A stretch of DNA of 64,000 nucleotides from an uncultured Anaerolineae bacterium (GTDB lineage: Bacteria > Chloroflexota > Anaerolineae > J036 > Brachytrichaceae), in assembly GCA_937927775.1 (NCBI GenBank), contig CALBEF010000040.1, forward strand, positions 20,957 through 84,956. Direction: 5' to 3'. A program made the translations under genes and the position numbers. The notes below the pieces were generated by a model. It saw nothing but the letters and a program-made list of their open reading frames with translations, made no database searches and was not told the DNA's origin. How positions within the stretch are numbered: position 1 is the first letter of the stretch; each line of letters starts with the position of its first letter. This document shows positions 61,160-64,000 of this stretch, piece by piece.

Positions 61160-62026
61160 ATGGCAATACTGGCAGACAGGAACACCCAACTGATTGTGCA
61201 GGGCATCACCGGCCGCGAAGGCGATTTTCACGCCCGGCAGATGCATGCGTATAGCCCGGCCATTCTGGTCGGCGGCGTCACGCCTGGCAAAGGCGGCATG
61301 AAGACGGACTATGGCGTGCCCGTGTTTGACACGGTGGGCCAGGCAGTGCGCGCCGTCGGCGCCGACACCAGCGTGATCTATGTGCCGGCCCGCTTCGCGC
61401 CCGACGCCATCATGGAAGCCGCCGACGCCGGCATCAGGCTGATTGTGTGCATCACCGAGGGCATCCCGGTGCAGGACATGATTCGTGTGCGCGCTTATCT
61501 GGATGTCAAAGGCGCGACGCTGATCGGCCCCAACTGCCCCGGCCTCATCACGCCCGGCCAGGCCAGGATCGGCATCATTCCCTACAACATCGTCATGCCT
61601 GGCAATGTGGGGCTGGTGTCGCGCAGCGGCACACTGACCTACGAAGTCATTCACGCCCTGACACAGAGCGGGATGGGCCAGAGCACGTGCGTGGGCATTG
61701 GCGGCGACCCGGTGCACGGCGTCGATTTCATCGACGTGATCAAGCTGTTCAACGAGGACCCGCAGACCGAGAAGATCGTGATGATCGGCGAGATTGGCGG
61801 GAGCGACGAAGAGCGCGCAGCCGCCTATGTCCGGGAGCACGTCAAAAAGCCGGTAGTGGGATTCATCGCCGGCCGGGCGGCGCCACCCGGCAAGCGCATG
61901 GGGCACGCCGGCGCGATTATCGAAGGGGGCATGGGCACGGCGGCCGGGAAAGTCGCAGCCATGCAGGCGGCGGGGATTCGCGTGGCGGACCTGCCGACGC
62001 AGATCCCGGAACTGCTGCAATCTTAA
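61160..62026 (+). CDS. sucD: Succinyl-CoA ligase alpha subunit
   Basis: The 288-residue CoA-binding subunit shows [31 protein letters not shown], the CoA site [23 protein letters not shown], and the phospho-His region [24 protein letters not shown]. It pairs with SucC, whose gene lies upstream of the his genes. It directly follows the second Uma2 gene (6-bp gap) and ends in an R4 repeat region facing rpmG. Confidence 0.96.
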   Translation: MAILADRNTQLIVQGITGREGDFHARQMHAYSPAILVGGVTPGKGGMKTDYGVPVFDTVGQAVRAVGADTSVIYVPARFAPDAIMEAADAGIRLIVCITEGIPVQDMIRVRAYLDVKGATLIGPNCPGLITPGQARIGIIPYNIVMPGNVGLVSRSGTLTYEVIHALTQSGMGQSTCVGIGGDPVHGVDFIDVIKLFNEDPQTEKIVMIGEIGGSDEERAAAYVREHVKKPVVGFIAGRAAPPGKRMGHAGAIIEGGMGTAAGKVAAMQAAGIRVADLPTQIPELLQS

Positions 62027-62103
62027 ATTTCGGATTCTGGATTTTAGATTTCGGATTCGGACTCATGAATCCAAAATCCCCGATCGAAAATCCAAAATCC
62101 GAA
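62025..62103. repeat. Inverted R4 repeats between sucD and rpmG
   Basis: TTCGGATTCTGGATTTT (about 62029-62045) faces AAAATCCAAAATCCGAA (about 62087-62103) with a single mismatch. The repeats thus form a long A/T-rich hairpin between two convergent genes that could act as a terminator. Confidence 0.75.
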
Positions 62104-62106
62104 GCG

Positions 62107-62271
62107 CTACTTCTCTTCCTTGTACATCACGTGCTTGCGCAGGATGGGATCGAAGCGGCGAAGCTCCAGGCGACCGGTGTCGTTCTTGCGGTTCTTCTCC
62201 GACCAGTACACGTGGCCGCTCTCTGAGCTTTTCAGCTTGATAATAATGCGGTTGCCTTTCTTCTTTGCCAT
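62107..62271 (-). CDS. rpmG: 50S ribosomal protein L33
   Basis: The 54-residue ORF is too short for the supplied track. It reads [19 protein letters not shown] ... [21 protein letters not shown], which is bacterial L33. It has no CxxC pairs, so it is the zinc-independent form. It follows rpsR by 50 bp on the same strand, with an AAAGGTGAGC-type ribosome binding site upstream. It ends in a region of convergent repeats opposite sucD. Confidence 0.95.
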   Translation of the reverse strand: MAKKKGNRIIIKLKSSESGHVYWSEKNRKNDTGRLELRRFDPILRKHVMYKEEK

Positions 62272-62321
62272 GTTTGCTCACCTTTCTGCCCAGACAAATC
62301 TGCGGTTTGCCTGGGCGAAGC

Positions 62322-62678
62322 TCAGGCCATCCACGGCGGCTGTGCGCCGGCGATGGGCAATAACGCCAAATGACGGGCGCGCTTGATGGCGCGGGCCAAC
62401 AGCCGCTGATTCTTGGCGCTCAGACCGGTGCGACGACGCGGCAGGATTTTGCCCTGCGGGTTCACGTAGCGGCGCAGCCGTTCATAGTCCTTGTAATCCG
62501 GCACTGTGCCCGTCGTCGCAAACTCGTCCACGCGCCTGGGGCGCGCCGCGTTGCGATCGTAGCTGTTGGCAGCTACATTGCGATTAAAACCCCTGCGGGG
62601 CTTTGGCCTGGGCGCTGCAGACGAAGTGGTTGCTTCGCCTTCAGTCCCGGCTACGCCTGGAACGACGTTCTCTTCCAC
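62322..62678 (-). CDS. rpsR: 30S ribosomal protein S18
   Basis: The C-terminal 60 residues are canonical S18 ([33 protein letters not shown]...). The product is about 118 residues because of a low-complexity N-terminal extension rich in Pro, Arg and Asn ([19 protein letters not shown]). GTG 62678 is chosen as the start because AAGGAG lies 6 nt upstream; the track's ATG at 62765 has no such site. The extension is unusual for S18, which is normally 70-90 residues. rpmG follows on the same strand. Confidence 0.92.
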   Translation of the reverse strand: MEENVVPGVAGTEGEATTSSAAPRPKPRRGFNRNVAANSYDRNAARPRRVDEFATTGTVPDYKDYERLRRYVNPQGKILPRRRTGLSAKNQRLLARAIKRARHLALLPIAGAQPPWMA

Positions 62679-62797
62679 AGTTTCTCCTTGACGATTTGAC
62701 AGACGAGCGCGCGGGGCGTCCCGCGCGCTCACCTCATCGGTTTTGCCGACCTGCGATTCTATCACAGGCTGTTGCTGATGATATCATCGCGCGCAGC

Positions 62798-64000
62798 ATG
62801 AGTCGTTCCCGCGCCGCCGTCCTGTCTGCCCTGCGCGCCTTGCCGCGCCTGGCTGCGCCGGCGCTGATCGTCATCGCCGCCGGCCTGGCTACCTGGAAAC
62901 TCACCCTCGGAGATCGGGCCATCGCGCGGGGAGATCTGCTGCTCTATTTCTACCCGCTGCGTGACTTTGCCTCGGCGGCCATCCGCGACGGCCGCCTGCC
63001 GTTGTGGAATCCGCATACGTTCATGGGCGCGCCGTTCCTCGCCAATTCGCAGGTGGGATTCTTCTATCCGCTGAATGTGTTAACCGCCTGGATGCCGGTG
63101 GAGCAGGCGGTGTCGTGGAACATCGCGCTGCACTTGTGCCTGGCCGGCGTGGGCATGTATGCGCTGGCGCGGCGGGGCACGGGGTTGAGCCGGCCGGCTG
63201 CGCTGGCAAGCGGTCTGGCCTTTGGTCTGGGCGGCTATCTCGGCGCGCAGGTGGAACACTTGAATCAGCTTCAGGCGCTGGCGTGGCTGCCCTGGCAGAT
63301 GATGTGCCTGTTTACGCTGCGCCGGGGCAATGCGCTGCGAACGACGCTTGCGCTGGCTGCGCTGATTGCCCTGCAGGTCTTCGCCGGCCATACCCAGTCG
63401 CTCTACATTTGCCTGGTTGGGCTTGGGCTGACTGCCGGCGCGCTTGCCATCGCGCCGGGGGACGCGCGCTACGCCGGCGGCTCCAGAATGATCGCTGCGA
63501 GCGCGCCGTTTGTGTCGCTGGGCGTCGCCGGCGTTCTTGCGGTTGCGCTTGCGGGCGCGCAACTCGTCCCAACGCTGGAACTGACGGCTGAATCAGCGCG
63601 CTCCGGGGGGCTGCCCTTCAACGAGGCGGGGTCATTCTCGTGGCGCCCCTGGGTTGTTGCGCGCGCGCTGATGCCGACCTATGGCGATCCGCTATTCCCC
63701 GAATACGTGGTGTATTTTGGCGCGGCCGGCCTGGCGCTGGCGCTGCTGGGAGTGCTGGCCTCGGTGTGGCCGGCGGCGCACGGTGACGGCGTGCCCCGGC
63801 GTCGCAGCATTGCGCCGGCGCTTGCGCTGACGGTCGCGGGCTTCGTGCTGGCTCTGGGCGTTGCCACGCCGCTATTTGGCATTCTGTACCAGTTCGCGCC
63901 GGGCTTCAACCTGTTCCGGGCGCAGGCGCGCTGGCTGGCCTTAGTGGCAGTCGGCGTATCGATGCTGGTCGGGCTGGGGGCGCAGGCGCTGTGGGAGGGC
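62798..64000 (+). CDS. YfhO-like polytopic membrane protein, N-terminal part (right end cut by window)
   Basis: The frame is open from ATG 62798 to the window end (401 codons) and is absent from the ORF track because no stop is included. It starts with a membrane helix, then LLLYFYPLRDF and PLWNPHTFMGAPFLANSQVGFFYPLN, hallmarks of YfhO-family proteins. Many further helices follow. YfhO is implicated in glycosylation of envelope polymers. The start is divergent from rpsR with about 120 bp between them. Confidence 0.85.
   Translation, partial: MSRSRAAVLSALRALPRLAAPALIVIAAGLATWKLTLGDRAIARGDLLLYFYPLRDFASAAIRDGRLPLWNPHTFMGAPFLANSQVGFFYPLNVLTAWMPVEQAVSWNIALHLCLAGVGMYALARRGTGLSRPAALASGLAFGLGGYLGAQVEHLNQLQALAWLPWQMMCLFTLRRGNALRTTLALAALIALQVFAGHTQSLYICLVGLGLTAGALAIAPGDARYAGGSRMIAASAPFVSLGVAGVLAVALAGAQLVPTLELTAESARSGGLPFNEAGSFSWRPWVVARALMPTYGDPLFPEYVVYFGAAGLALALLGVLASVWPAAHGDGVPRRRSIAPALALTVAGFVLALGVATPLFGILYQFAPGFNLFRAQARWLALVAVGVSMLVGLGAQALWEG

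Noticed and set aside
62063-62281. 72-aa minus-strand ORF at the L33 locus
   Set aside because: The real gene is in another minus frame (62107-62271). This ORF also translates the R4 repeats.

Overview
The window is a gene-dense, high-G+C bacterial chromosome segment with no rRNA, phage, transposase or CRISPR. The gene set suggests a Chloroflexota bacterium, probably Anaerolineae-like. The signs are an archaeal-type (type 3) ProRS, a type 2 IPP isomerase, DUF2089/SHOCT-type small proteins, paired LysM-M23 peptidases, Uma2 endonucleases, and intergenic heptamer to decamer tandem repeats. This placement is inferred from gene content and was not tested by phylogeny.

Layout. 1-6.3 kb: the secA 3' end, an MBL hydrolase, rfbC, an orphan sugar-type solute-binding lipoprotein, and a MerR/B12 regulator with the CarH-type W-x9-EH motif, convergent with a TolB-like protein. 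6.3-10.2 kb (minus): a histidine phosphatase, two tandem LysM-M23 cell-wall peptidases and a small membrane protein. 10.3-16.6 kb (plus): yajC, trmD, an orphan oligopeptide-type binding lipoprotein, a PAC2 protein, a candidate small RNA or attenuator with strong promoter and terminator, and an ABC exporter. 16.6-24.4 kb (minus): a zinc peptidase-like protein, an Lgt-like protein, tRNA-Pro(GGG), a membrane protein, an aldehyde dehydrogenase and ppc. 24.4-29.2 kb: an alanyl-tRNA editing protein, a metal-site-less MBL protein, a PfkB kinase, acpP (minus) and the type 2 IPP isomerase.

29.3-34.3 kb holds a short stand-alone gene for a 67-aa protein, then a five-gene unit (DUF2089 regulator, DUF4097/SHOCT protein, MFS exporter, two SHOCT proteins). 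Four of its products share one short helical motif, and this is the best candidate for an under-described system. 34.3-42 kb: a beta-CASP RNase, a bifunctional nuclease, a GT2 glycosyltransferase, and a minus-strand unit PPIase-rsmI-PGI/PMI-manA. 42-50 kb: a GT39-type membrane glycosyltransferase, polA, proS and a TolB-like lipoprotein. 50-62 kb (plus): an M20 peptidase, a CinA N-domain protein, then Uma2-sucC-hisG-hisC-hisB-hisH-hisA-hisF-hisIE-Uma2-sucD. The two succinyl-CoA ligase subunits are therefore separated by a histidine operon lacking hisD, and each is preceded by a Uma2 gene. The right end carries rpsR-rpmG (minus) and a truncated YfhO-like membrane protein.

The most striking non-coding signal is a set of at least six families of 7-10 bp tandem repeats filling spacers, especially between his genes. 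They sometimes supply the start or stop codon of the neighbouring gene, and once they lie in frame inside ppc. A palindrome also supplies the stop codons of two convergent genes.
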